Shown: positions 1 through 7,534 of the stretch, in pieces
Numbering within the stretch: position 1 is the stretch's first letter
Layout: each line of letters starts with the position of its first letter
Assembly: GCA_030596225.1 (NCBI GenBank)
Contig: JAUVKO010000063.1
Span: 1-9,746 of the forward strand
Source: Fidelibacterota bacterium
GTDB taxonomy: Bacteria; Fidelibacterota; UBA8477; JABMPR01
Length of the DNA: 9,746 nt
Reading direction: 5' to 3'
Made by a program: the position numbers and the translations under genes
The notes under the pieces: generated by a model
What the model saw: the letters and a program-made list of their open reading frames with translations, nothing else
Told to the model about the DNA's origin: nothing
The model's database searches: none

Positions 1-606
1 ATCTTGAGTGCGAACATCTCGTCCCCATGGTCCAGGTGGAATTGCCAGAACGGGAGCAATCCAACGAATTTCACCCCACTTGCCATGAATAGCACCAGGA
101 TACCAGTCCGTGTTGGGAGGATCCCAACCGCTGAGTAAACCGAAATTTTCAACACCGCTGACCTTCATGCGTCCTGCATCCATGAATCCAATGGCTCGAT
201 CAAAGTTTGAGGCGGGTTTGGCCAGCATGGGTTGGCGGTTCTGCTCGGGGTCTAAGGCAAAAAGTGAACTTGTTAAGGCAAATAGGATTATAACCGTGGC
301 TAATAAGAGTCCAACAATGTTAATACAATCTCTCTTTACGTCATCCCGAGCGGAGTCGAGGGATAGAGCCACACCATGTTTAAGAGCACAACGATTAACG
401 GCATATTCAGGTTTATCCAACCCTCGACTGTCGCATTCACGATATACCTCGACTCCGCTCGGTATAACGAGCCTAGGATGAATAGTACCAAGATATTCCA
501 AAATACTTTTTCCTACTTTAAAACCTCTGGGCGCTCTGCCTGCGCGGCGCCTGCCTATGCCGAAGTCGGTCTCCGCGCAGGCAGGTAGCTCATAGGGCGT
601 AGACAT
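1..606 (-). CDS. Unrecognised exported protein, N-terminal part, cut by the left edge
   Basis: A minus-strand frame stays open from ATG at 606 to base 1 (202 codons, C-terminus missing). The convincing part is residues 95-117 (from ATT at 324), a hydrophobic signal-peptide-like stretch (NIVGLLLATVIILFALTSS) ending SLFA before LDPEQNRQP. The region after it is rich in W, G and P, with GVENFGLLSGWDPP, WYPGAIHGKWGEIRWIAP and IPPGPWG. This looks like a real secreted-protein N-terminus, but I cannot name the family. The ATG at 606 lies 26 bases after the receptor stop and has AAAAAGG 9 bases upstream, so it suits an operon. However, residues 1-94 are hydrophilic and largely encoded by two palindromic repeats (about residues 8-24 and 46-90). 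Translation may instead begin at GTG 372, giving a more normal 39-residue signal peptide. The 5' end may also have been damaged by repeat insertion. Coding of the distal part is likely; the start is unsure. Confidence 0.6.
   Translation of the reverse strand, partial: MSTPYELPACAETDFGIGRRRAGRAPRGFKVGKSILEYLGTIHPRLVIPSGVEVYRECDSRGLDKPEYAVNRCALKHGVALSLDSARDDVKRDCINIVGLLLATVIILFALTSSLFALDPEQNRQPMLAKPASNFDRAIGFMDAGRMKVSGVENFGLLSGWDPPNTDWYPGAIHGKWGEIRWIAPVLAIPPGPWGRDVRTQD
339..469. repeat. 131-bp element with 23-bp terminal inverted repeats (MITE/REP-like)
   Basis: The left arm at 339-361 and the reverse complement of 447-469 agree at 21 of 23 positions, including a perfect 16-base core CCGAGCGGAGTCGAGG (346-361 and 447-462). 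The interior (about 85 bases) encodes no transposase and contains a partial third copy of the arm (CCTCGACT at 422-429). The structure resembles a small non-autonomous inverted-repeat element. From memory, similar GAGCGnAGTCGAGG palindromes are scattered between genes of FCB-group genomes; this is recollection, not a search result. It lies inside the open leftward frame of the partial gene, just before the codons for its signal-peptide-like segment. Confidence 0.7.
536..584. repeat. 49-bp GC-rich palindromic repeat
   Basis: Perfect 12-bp inverted arms CTGCCTGCGCGG (536-547) and CCGCGCAGGCAG (573-584) flank a 25-base spacer that holds smaller palindromes (GGCGCC at 546-551, CCGAAGTCGG at 560-569). 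It is markedly richer in G+C than the surrounding DNA, as expected of an extragenic palindrome of the REP kind. It sits 49 bases beyond the end of the receptor gene, within the open frame of the next leftward gene, where it would encode an Arg/Gly/Ala-rich stretch. Confidence 0.65.
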
Positions 607-615
607 GTGGTTAAA

Positions 616-622
616 CCTTTTT
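616..622 (-). promoter_or_regulatory. Candidate ribosome-binding site for the ATG at 606
   Basis: The leftward strand reads AAAAAGG, nine bases before ATG 606 and just downstream of the receptor stop codon at 633-635. It is the only purine-rich site near any of the possible starts of the partial gene. It is therefore the main argument for the long form of that protein. It is a moderate match, not a full GGAGG. Confidence 0.4.
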
Positions 623-632
623 ACCATTTTAG

Positions 633-3530
633 CTACCATAACCACTCCAGACCGAAGAGCATGGTCCTACTTATTGCATAATTATTATTATTTCTGGAAT
701 CCCAATAACTGGATGATAGTGTATACCAAGAAGAAGTTCCGGGATCAGTAGGGCTTCCAGTGCGCGTATAGCCGCTGAGAATATTATTAGTATCAAATAG
801 ATTTTTTACTTCAAAAGTCAACTTCACATCCTGACCGGCTAATTTCAGACTCTTAAAAAATTTTAAATCAGTTCGCAACATCATAGGCCAACGTCGGCTG
901 TATCTTTCTACAGCGGTGTTCCCCGGAACATAAGGCGTATATGGATAACCACTGTTAATTCTCTGGATTAGTGATACCATGAGGTTGCTGAAAGGATAGT
1001 ATCCAATAATTTTTGGACCTGCTTGTTTACCTAAGCGTAGATTACCCATCATGCGAAAAGCATGGGTTTGATCCCAGGGACTACGAGTCTCCTGCCGGGG
1101 ACCTGACTCCAGCGAATTCCCGGACCAATAACCATCCCAGGAAGTGGCTTGCAATACATAAGATTCTGACCAGCTGTAGTGCATGGAGCTGCTGAATGGC
1201 CCCAAATTTCTGAGGGTCAAACTAATATCTGCTCCTCGGGCAAAGCCTGAATTATTATTAAGGAAGACAGAATAGCTATAGGGATTATCATGTCCTTCAT
1301 CCTGATAAGCCCCGATCACAACAGAACCCACTTGATTACTGGATTCTTTCTGCCAGACTGTCAGCTCCATACCGGCAAACTCTCCTACCTGATGCTGCAG
1401 ACCGATCTCATACTGCACTGATTTCTCATGTTCCAGATGAGGGTTGCCAATAATATTTCCCCGGATCATACTGATTTCTCGATTGTCTCCGGAGGCGCGA
1501 TATAAATCGCGATAATTCGGATTCTGATAAAAGTGACCGAAATTGAAATGGGCAATGGTCTTGTCTGTCAGGGGAAGCGCAATTCCTAGCCGGGGACTCA
1601 CCTTCACCTTGGTCAAACTTTCGCTAATAGGATTATATTCCAGATCAATGTTACTGAAATCCTGTTCACCAAGTGGATCCAATGGGTTTTCCCAGAATTC
1701 AGCATTAGAGTTTGAGGCATCCACTCGTAAACCTAAATTGGTAATTACAAACTTCCACTCATACTTGGACTGGACGTACCAGGCAGCTTCCAGGGGTTTA
1801 TGAGTGTAGCTGGTTGGAAATGGATCCACACCACTTACATTTTGGTACGAAGTATAATCAATTTCCATCTGATTGACCTGAATCCCGGATTCAACAGTAG
1901 TAACTTCGCTCGGATTCCAGGTAAAGTCAGCTCTTAACTCATAATTAACACTATATTCATCATCATACCAGCGATTGTCTGCCAAAAGATAGAAGGAAGT
2001 CTCAAAAGGATCTCTGATGCTTTCATCAGTGGAAACTGCAATATAATCCTCAGGCAGTTTATAGTAGTCTTCCGGTGGTCGAAACACTCCCCAAATCCCA
2101 TCTGAAAAACGATTTTGGTAGTCTTTTAGAATTCGAATCTCACGCTTTTGATCAAATCGAGATAAAATAAGATTCCAGAAAAAGTTAGCGGACAGGGTTT
2201 GATTTAAAGACAGAGTGTATTTATTGGATTTTAGAAATTGAACATTCTGCCCGGCCATATAATAGATGTAGTAAGAGTTTGCAGAATTGAACTGACGATA
2301 ACGGTTATCACCCAAATAAGAAAAGGTCAGTTTCATATTTGACATTGGGTAAAACGTCATTTTCGAGAACAGGTTCAAGCTGTTATTCCAGCCAAAGCCC
2401 TGCCAACCGGTAAATCTATCCAGGGGGTTTACTTCCCGTTCATCCGGCCCTACAATCTCGTCCCAGTCCCTACCCAGTCCACTGTAAATAGAATCCAGAT
2501 GACCATATTTAACATAACCTTCAACTATTTCTGCAGAAGTTGGCAAAGTATCCAGAATCCCATCACCATTAATATCTTGTACACGCAAATCGTCCCAGAT
2601 GATATCATCATATTTGTAAACAGATCCAGCTTTAGTACTAGCATCTATAGTGGTTAACATTGAAGCTTTTTTGAATATTGGGATCGGACCGGAGAGCATA
2701 GCCTGAAGTTGCTGGTTAGCCTGAGCAAGTCCCTTTTCGTTGGTTAGAAAACCCAGTTTGAAAGGATCACTGGACATATACTTGAGTGACCCTGCCCATT
2801 TGGAGGAACCTTCCCGCGTACTCAGGTTGATCACACCTGAAAGAGCATTACCATATTTTGCATTAAAACCACCTGAAGCGATAGTGAGCTGATCAATGGC
2901 ACTGACACTGATGTTAGTGCCAAAGCCCCCGAACAGAGGATTGGAGACCTTGACTCCATCAATCATCAGGGCAACCTCATTGTTGCGACCTCCACGTAAT
3001 CGAACATCATCAATACCACGATCATTGTATCCAGACTTTGCAATGGGTGTACCACTAAGAACATCGATATTGGATTGAGTCTCCAGTAAACCACTGAAAT
3101 CCTGAATTGGAGCGGCGGCAATTTCGTCACGTGACAGGGATATCATTTTGGTAGTGGCATCCTTACGCACCAAAGGCTTTTCAGCCACAACGACAACTTC
3201 CTGACCTTCCAAAGCAGTTGAATTCATTTCAATCTCAACCGAGGTGGTCAGATCAGGCACAACCTCAACCTGTTCCAGACGAACCGTTTGATAGCCGATC
3301 ATACTGACCATGAGAGTGTGGGAACCGGGAACGATATTGCGGATGCGAAAACGCCCATCCACGTCTGTACTTGCCCCCTGAGAGGCGCTCAGTACTACAA
3401 CATTCACACCGATGAGGATTTCTCCACTACCAATGTCCCTTACTTGACCCGAGATATTACCTCGAACCTGTCCCCAGCCTGTCCCCAGGATGAAAAGACT
3501 TGCAATGATTATCTGTTTGAAAATATTCAC
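633..3530 (-). CDS. TonB-dependent outer-membrane receptor with CarboxypepD_reg-like domain
   Basis: Energised uptake of an unknown ligand across the outer membrane. It has 965 residues, normal for the family. In order: signal peptide 1-21 (MNIFKQIIIASLFILGTGWGQ); carboxypeptidase-regulatory-like beta-sandwich about 26-102 (ISGQVRDIGSGEILIGVNV, DVDGRFRIRNIVPGSHTLMV); a hydrophobic TonB-box-like EVVVVAEKP at 111-119; plug domain about 125-240 (VRLRGGRNNEVALMIDGVKV, GGFNAKYGNALSGVINLSTR); then a long beta-barrel ending in aromatic LEWLW, the usual C-terminal barrel signal. A calcium-loop-like DINGDGILD lies at 319-327. The start is GTG: an in-frame TGA stands immediately before it, and the signal peptide begins there. 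The Shine-Dalgarno site is weak, with a hairpin 19 bases upstream. It lies 93 bases after the T9SS cargo gene on the same strand. No SusD partner is visible, so calling it SusC would go too far. Substrate unknown. Confidence 0.93.
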   Translation of the reverse strand: MNIFKQIIIASLFILGTGWGQVRGNISGQVRDIGSGEILIGVNVVVLSASQGASTDVDGRFRIRNIVPGSHTLMVSMIGYQTVRLEQVEVVPDLTTSVEIEMNSTALEGQEVVVVAEKPLVRKDATTKMISLSRDEIAAAPIQDFSGLLETQSNIDVLSGTPIAKSGYNDRGIDDVRLRGGRNNEVALMIDGVKVSNPLFGGFGTNISVSAIDQLTIASGGFNAKYGNALSGVINLSTREGSSKWAGSLKYMSSDPFKLGFLTNEKGLAQANQQLQAMLSGPIPIFKKASMLTTIDASTKAGSVYKYDDIIWDDLRVQDINGDGILDTLPTSAEIVEGYVKYGHLDSIYSGLGRDWDEIVGPDEREVNPLDRFTGWQGFGWNNSLNLFSKMTFYPMSNMKLTFSYLGDNRYRQFNSANSYYIYYMAGQNVQFLKSNKYTLSLNQTLSANFFWNLILSRFDQKREIRILKDYQNRFSDGIWGVFRPPEDYYKLPEDYIAVSTDESIRDPFETSFYLLADNRWYDDEYSVNYELRADFTWNPSEVTTVESGIQVNQMEIDYTSYQNVSGVDPFPTSYTHKPLEAAWYVQSKYEWKFVITNLGLRVDASNSNAEFWENPLDPLGEQDFSNIDLEYNPISESLTKVKVSPRLGIALPLTDKTIAHFNFGHFYQNPNYRDLYRASGDNREISMIRGNIIGNPHLEHEKSVQYEIGLQHQVGEFAGMELTVWQKESSNQVGSVVIGAYQDEGHDNPYSYSVFLNNNSGFARGADISLTLRNLGPFSSSMHYSWSESYVLQATSWDGYWSGNSLESGPRQETRSPWDQTHAFRMMGNLRLGKQAGPKIIGYYPFSNLMVSLIQRINSGYPYTPYVPGNTAVERYSRRWPMMLRTDLKFFKSLKLAGQDVKLTFEVKNLFDTNNILSGYTRTGSPTDPGTSSWYTLSSSYWDSRNNNNYAISRTMLFGLEWLW
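3467..3488. repeat. Perfect 11-bp tandem duplication in the receptor's signal-peptide region
   Basis: CCTGTCCCCAG occurs twice with no gap (3467-3477, 3478-3488, plus-strand wording). It falls in the codons for ILGTGWGQVR at the signal-peptide cleavage region. The unit is not a multiple of three, so gain or loss of one copy would put the receptor out of frame from its GTG start. Confidence 0.6.
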
Positions 3531-3549
3531 TCATTCACTCAGTATTGTA

Positions 3550-3586
3550 ACGGGCTGTCTCTGCAGTAAATGCAAAGACAACCCGC
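3550..3586 (-). promoter_or_regulatory. Intercistronic hairpin between cargo gene and receptor gene
   Basis: The arms at 3550-3565 and 3571-3586 form a 16-bp stem around a 5-base loop. Thirteen pairs are Watson-Crick. The other three (3550/3586, 3556/3581, 3562/3575) are G-U wobbles in leftward RNA but A-C mismatches in rightward RNA, so the structure best fits the leftward transcript. It starts 37 bases after the cargo stop and ends 19 bases before the receptor GTG. There is no run of U after it, so it is not a classic intrinsic terminator. It could be a processing or stability element, a partial terminator that lowers receptor expression, or a translational control structure. Confidence 0.6.
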
Positions 3587-3623
3587 ACCATTTTATTTCT
3601 CGAATAACTTAAGCAATCAGTTC

Positions 3624-6600
3624 TTATTTCAAGTACAACATCTTAATCACATGTGAATAAGATGCTGTTTGAATGCTGCATAGATAAACACCTGTACTGA
3701 CTTGTACTCCGTTCTTCGAAATTCCATTCCATTGTACTACATAACTGCCGGCACTCTGAGATCCAACTTGAAGATCCTGCACCACGCGACCGGTGATATC
3801 ATAAATGATAAGTTGAACTTCAGCAGCCTCCGGTAAATCATAGCGAATACTTGTACTGGGATTGAATGGATTGGGGTAGTTTTGATAGAGATGATAAGAT
3901 TCTGGTATCTCCATTTCCGCTATTCCCACACCATGATTTTCTAGAAAGAGCACTCGTGGATCTGTTGCAACAGAAAATTCTCCATCCTGAGCATTAACCA
4001 TCCAGAAGGTCACAACTGATGAATTCCCAGCCATGATATCCAGGATATCTCCCGTGCTTAAGCTGATAGATGTATCTGCAGTATTCATATTAACCAGTGT
4101 ATCGCCTACACCCGCCGCCATAATGAACTGATAATTGATGGCATCACCTTCAGAATCATAGGCCGGAGTCCACGTGAAAGCGTAGGATTGACCGACTGCG
4201 TCAAGAGTCAAAGTATCACCTGGCATGGGCAATAATAGATCAGAAGCAAGAGGCGCCTCATTAATACCCTCGATAAAGAGATGGCTTTGTTCAGCAGAAG
4301 CTGAATATGCTGCCATAGCTGTTTGAGCCGTCACTTTCCATATGAGGTCTAGAGAATCTGTTCCAAATCCGGCGAGCTTGAACAGATCATCACCCTCTAT
4401 AGTTACAGAGGTTCCCTTAAGGGTCTTCAAAATGGGCACAGTTCCTTCTGCATTACTCTTGACGATGAGTTGATAATACACTGTTTCCGCTGAACTAACC
4501 GTATCCCAGGTAAAAGTGAACTGATCTTCACGTGAATTTAAGTTGATCTGACTTCCCACTGCCGGAGCAGTTAATACGGGAGCAGCTAATGTTGCCGGCA
4601 CCATTGTATTCTCAAACCAGCTAACCACATCTCCAACCCAATCTGCCCGATCATCATCTGAGACCATGTAATAGGGATTAAACCAGGTAGACATAGTGAT
4701 ATAGTTTCCATCGGTAGCATGATAAGAGTTTGCCATACCAGCCAGTTGATATGAGGCAGGACCAAATCTTAGATCAGCAAGGGCTCCTACACCCAAAGCG
4801 CATCCATCAGCATATTTTACGATCCCACTCGTTCCACCCCATCGGATAGTGTCTAGACTTGTCACTTCAGATCCAGCTTCCTTCACCAGCATTTCCAGAC
4901 CAGTATTGTCATCATTAGCCCAGGATTGTGCCAGATAAGCACTTGTTCCGAAATAATCATACATCATGTCGCCAGGTCCAAAATAATCAGTAGCAGAACC
5001 ATAGCGATCATAGAGAACATCTGCACCAAAAACCCACATTCTACCACCTTGATCAAGGTATTGTGGAATAACTCCATTATCCTCATCGTTGGCATTCCAG
5101 AAGTAAATTCCAAGTCCATCGCTACCTGTAAACCAGATCACCAGTTCGTAGGCAGACAATTCAGCCAAGGTTGGGGATCTGCCTTCTGTTGGAGCATCAA
5201 AAGTATCATAGTGGAAATAGCTATTATCCAAGGCTGTATATAGCTTGGTTTCGTTATTATAGCGCTTGTCATCATCTACAACCAGAATTGAAACAGCCTG
5301 AGGAAGTGCATTTACAACGATGAGTTTATAGGGTGACATTGCATTGGTTTCATACTCTCCATCAGAGGCAACAACGATCCATGACAATGCCATAACAGGA
5401 TTGGCTCCAAGTACTGATAACAGGTCAGTCGAACTAACAGTGGCAGTAGAATCTGCCCCCACTGCTACTGTATGCACTACCGAGTTGCCTTCATCCATAA
5501 GCTGCAGCGTATAGCTGACACTCAAACCATCTGGATCTGTACTTGCTCGCCAAATGAATGGGACATCATAAACATGAGAATCATGAACTCTAATCGTGGC
5601 TCCATCATGAGGTTCCAATAGTGCAAAAGGTGAAGGTCCGGGACCTGGATCTCTCACAACTTCAAAGGAATTGATAACTGAACCAGTGATATTATGGTCA
5701 GCATCATATGCCAGAACCTGCCAGAATAATTCCACACTATTTTCATAGGTGGGGATCATGTCATAGAGATCATGTTCATTTATTGTGTACCCGGGTGTAT
5801 CCTGGTCACTGATAATAATACTGGCAATATCGGCTTCACTTTTCCCAAGCAGGAAACGATACCTCACGCCACTCTCAGCATCCGTCGAGGCATCCCAGAC
5901 AAAATTGACATCTGCAGCATCAGTGACAAATATTTCAAAGACAGTATCCTCAATAGGAGCAGACAGATTTGAGGCTGTTGGAGCATTTCCATCAGCAATG
6001 TTTCCAAACCATTCTATCACACCATTAGTGAAGACATCACGGATTGAATCATTAGGAAGGTGATTAAAATTGAAGAATGAATTCAACACAACGAAGTCAT
6101 CTCCAATATGATGGCAAACATTAGTTTGACCAGCTAATGCATAATCGGCCGGTCCCATAACATAATCGTTGAAACTACGGTAATTAGAAGTTACGGCATC
6201 AATATACCAGGCAGTGCTAAAGCGCCAGGTTACTGTATCTACTGCAGAAACAGAGCTGCCCTCAAGACGAGAGATCAAGGGTGCACCACCGCCACCATCA
6301 TCAGCTCTTGATTGAGCATCGTAAGACGAGAGACCCATATAGTCATAGGCAAAATCACCAGAAACAAATGCATCGGGAGCACCACCAAAACGATCATAAA
6401 GCAGATCAAGACCGTTGATCCAAAGCCTGCCACCACTGTTTAAATAGGTTTTTATAGCTTCGTTATCAATTTCAAGTCCATCCCAAAAATAGATATCTCC
6501 ACCATCATTTCCCGTATACCAGATCACTATTTCATAGTTTGAAAGAGTCATTGCATCCGGACTCCCAAGTGAATCCGTGTCGTGCGTATCAAAAGCATAT

Positions 6601-7439
6601 CCTGTTCTCTCTAATGATTCGTAAAGAGAATATTCGTAGTTTTGGTAATTATCATCATCTACAACTAAAATAGTGGCAGTAACAGGTTCTTCAGGCAGGT
6701 TGAACCATTCGATAACATCACCAACCCATTTATTGCGATTGGCATCACTATCAAAATTATAAATCTTAAAGAAGGAACTCAGCACAGTGAAATCGTCGCT
6801 TATGTAGCTTTGGACTGTAGAAAGACCGGAATAGACATAACTGTCAGGACCCATTTCATAGTGGGAAACAGCCCCATCAACTAGAGAAACACCATCTACA
6901 TACCAGAGTTCAGCCACGGTCCAAAGGATGGGATCAATTGTAGAGATAACATTTGTTGTTTGATCCAGTTGGGGAACGCCACCGGCATCGGCTTCAGTAT
7001 GTGATTGTGCATCATAGGAAGATATTCCCAGATAGTCATAGACAAAATCACCAACAGCAAATGTATCGGCAGCACCACTATAGCGATCGTAAAGTATGTC
7101 CGGACCAAACGCCCATAGTTTTCCACCCTGATTTAGATAACCAATAAGTTCGGTGTTATCTGAATCTGTTTCATCCCAAAAATAAAGATCGGCACCATCG
7201 CTTCCGGTGAACCAGATTACCAAGTCATACGCCAGCATGGTCGTACTGTCTGGTGTGCCTCCTTCAGCGTTGCAATCGTAGGAACTATAAATAATTCCCT
7301 GATTGTCAAGAGCAGCATAAAGTCGGCTCTCATTGTTATAATTAGCGTCATCATCAACTACCAGAATGCTTCCGGCAAACATGGTTGAAACCATGAACAC
7401 GAGCATTGTGATTACAGTTAATAAGTTCTTTCTTCGCAT
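3624..7439 (-). CDS. Type IX secretion cargo protein with three ILVVDDD (GATase1-like) domains and four Ig/SusE-like domains
   Basis: A 1271-residue exported protein. Signal peptide at 1-23 (MRRKNLLTVITMLVFMVSTMFAG). Domains: ILVVDDD copies at about 25-246, 257-478 and 718-942; paired Ig-like domains (FxWxxSxD...YxxxL pattern, SusE-like) at about 482-710 and 950-1170; T9SS type A sorting domain at about 1181-1271 (YHLYQNYPNPFNPST, YDITGRVV, STGVY). The sorting domain directs export by T9SS and attachment or release at the cell surface. Each ILVVDDD copy shows VIW[FY]TG[SN]DG, then YLxxGGxxWxxGxDxLYDR and GDxxYDYxGxSxYxAQS. This pattern suggests a class-I amidotransferase-like alpha/beta fold, but the position where a nucleophilic Cys elbow would be expected reads GPD, GLD or GAD. 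A binding or structural role is therefore more likely than catalysis. I prefer the ATG at 7439 over TTG 7493 because AAGGGG stands 5 bases upstream and the signal peptide starts there. First gene of the leftward cluster. Ligand unknown. Confidence 0.9.
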   Translation of the reverse strand: MRRKNLLTVITMLVFMVSTMFAGSILVVDDDANYNNESRLYAALDNQGIIYSSYDCNAEGGTPDSTTMLAYDLVIWFTGSDGADLYFWDETDSDNTELIGYLNQGGKLWAFGPDILYDRYSGAADTFAVGDFVYDYLGISSYDAQSHTEADAGGVPQLDQTTNVISTIDPILWTVAELWYVDGVSLVDGAVSHYEMGPDSYVYSGLSTVQSYISDDFTVLSSFFKIYNFDSDANRNKWVGDVIEWFNLPEEPVTATILVVDDDNYQNYEYSLYESLERTGYAFDTHDTDSLGSPDAMTLSNYEIVIWYTGNDGGDIYFWDGLEIDNEAIKTYLNSGGRLWINGLDLLYDRFGGAPDAFVSGDFAYDYMGLSSYDAQSRADDGGGGAPLISRLEGSSVSAVDTVTWRFSTAWYIDAVTSNYRSFNDYVMGPADYALAGQTNVCHHIGDDFVVLNSFFNFNHLPNDSIRDVFTNGVIEWFGNIADGNAPTASNLSAPIEDTVFEIFVTDAADVNFVWDASTDAESGVRYRFLLGKSEADIASIIISDQDTPGYTINEHDLYDMIPTYENSVELFWQVLAYDADHNITGSVINSFEVVRDPGPGPSPFALLEPHDGATIRVHDSHVYDVPFIWRASTDPDGLSVSYTLQLMDEGNSVVHTVAVGADSTATVSSTDLLSVLGANPVMALSWIVVASDGEYETNAMSPYKLIVVNALPQAVSILVVDDDKRYNNETKLYTALDNSYFHYDTFDAPTEGRSPTLAELSAYELVIWFTGSDGLGIYFWNANDEDNGVIPQYLDQGGRMWVFGADVLYDRYGSATDYFGPGDMMYDYFGTSAYLAQSWANDDNTGLEMLVKEAGSEVTSLDTIRWGGTSGIVKYADGCALGVGALADLRFGPASYQLAGMANSYHATDGNYITMSTWFNPYYMVSDDDRADWVGDVVSWFENTMVPATLAAPVLTAPAVGSQINLNSREDQFTFTWDTVSSAETVYYQLIVKSNAEGTVPILKTLKGTSVTIEGDDLFKLAGFGTDSLDLIWKVTAQTAMAAYSASAEQSHLFIEGINEAPLASDLLLPMPGDTLTLDAVGQSYAFTWTPAYDSEGDAINYQFIMAAGVGDTLVNMNTADTSISLSTGDILDIMAGNSSVVTFWMVNAQDGEFSVATDPRVLFLENHGVGIAEMEIPESYHLYQNYPNPFNPSTSIRYDLPEAAEVQLIIYDITGRVVQDLQVGSQSAGSYVVQWNGISKNGVQVSTGVYLCSIQTASYSHVIKMLYLK

Positions 7440-7444
7440 GGTAA

Positions 7445-7450
7445 CCCCTT
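7445..7450 (-). promoter_or_regulatory. Ribosome-binding site fixing the cargo-gene start at 7439
   Basis: The leftward strand reads AAGGGG followed by TTACC and ATG, a 5-base spacing. It decides against the longer frame from TTG 7493, which would place a Cys-rich hydrophilic leader in front of the signal peptide. Confidence 0.75.
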
Positions 7451-7534
7451 TTTTCATTGGACATACACACTTGCACCCCCTTTTGGGATCCAAGTCGTCA
7501 TAGCCTGATTTTGGTTATTTTTGCACATCATATT

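Noticed and set aside
339..584. CRISPR array from the repeated motifs
   Set aside because: The repeats are inverted, of two different families, not regularly spaced, and no cas gene is present.
110..588. Plus-strand frames at 110-481 and 376-588
   Set aside because: They lie antisense to the signal-peptide-bearing leftward frame and across palindromic repeats. Their translations show no domain or signal and they have no ribosome-binding site.
5268..5290. ILVVDDD motifs (also near 6671 and 7367) as response-regulator receiver domains
   Set aside because: The opening resembles a CheY-type start, but the phosphoacceptor Asp and later Thr/Lys pattern are absent, and the protein has a signal peptide and a T9SS sorting domain, so it works outside the cytoplasm.
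4926..6063. Plus-strand frames of 66-105 codons within the cargo gene
   Set aside because: Shadows of the minus-strand coding sequence, rich in Ile/Ser/Cys without a recognisable motif, and with no initiation signals.
633..7439. Polysaccharide utilisation locus (SusC/SusD pair)
   Set aside because: The receptor resembles SusC in its N-terminal domain, but no SusD, glycoside hydrolase or sulfatase is present. The SusE-like Ig domains alone are not enough.
7440..7493. N-terminal extension of the cargo protein from TTG 7493 (with a CKCVC motif)
   Set aside because: The strong AAGGGG site 5 bases before ATG 7439 and the immediate signal peptide make the extension untranslated leader.
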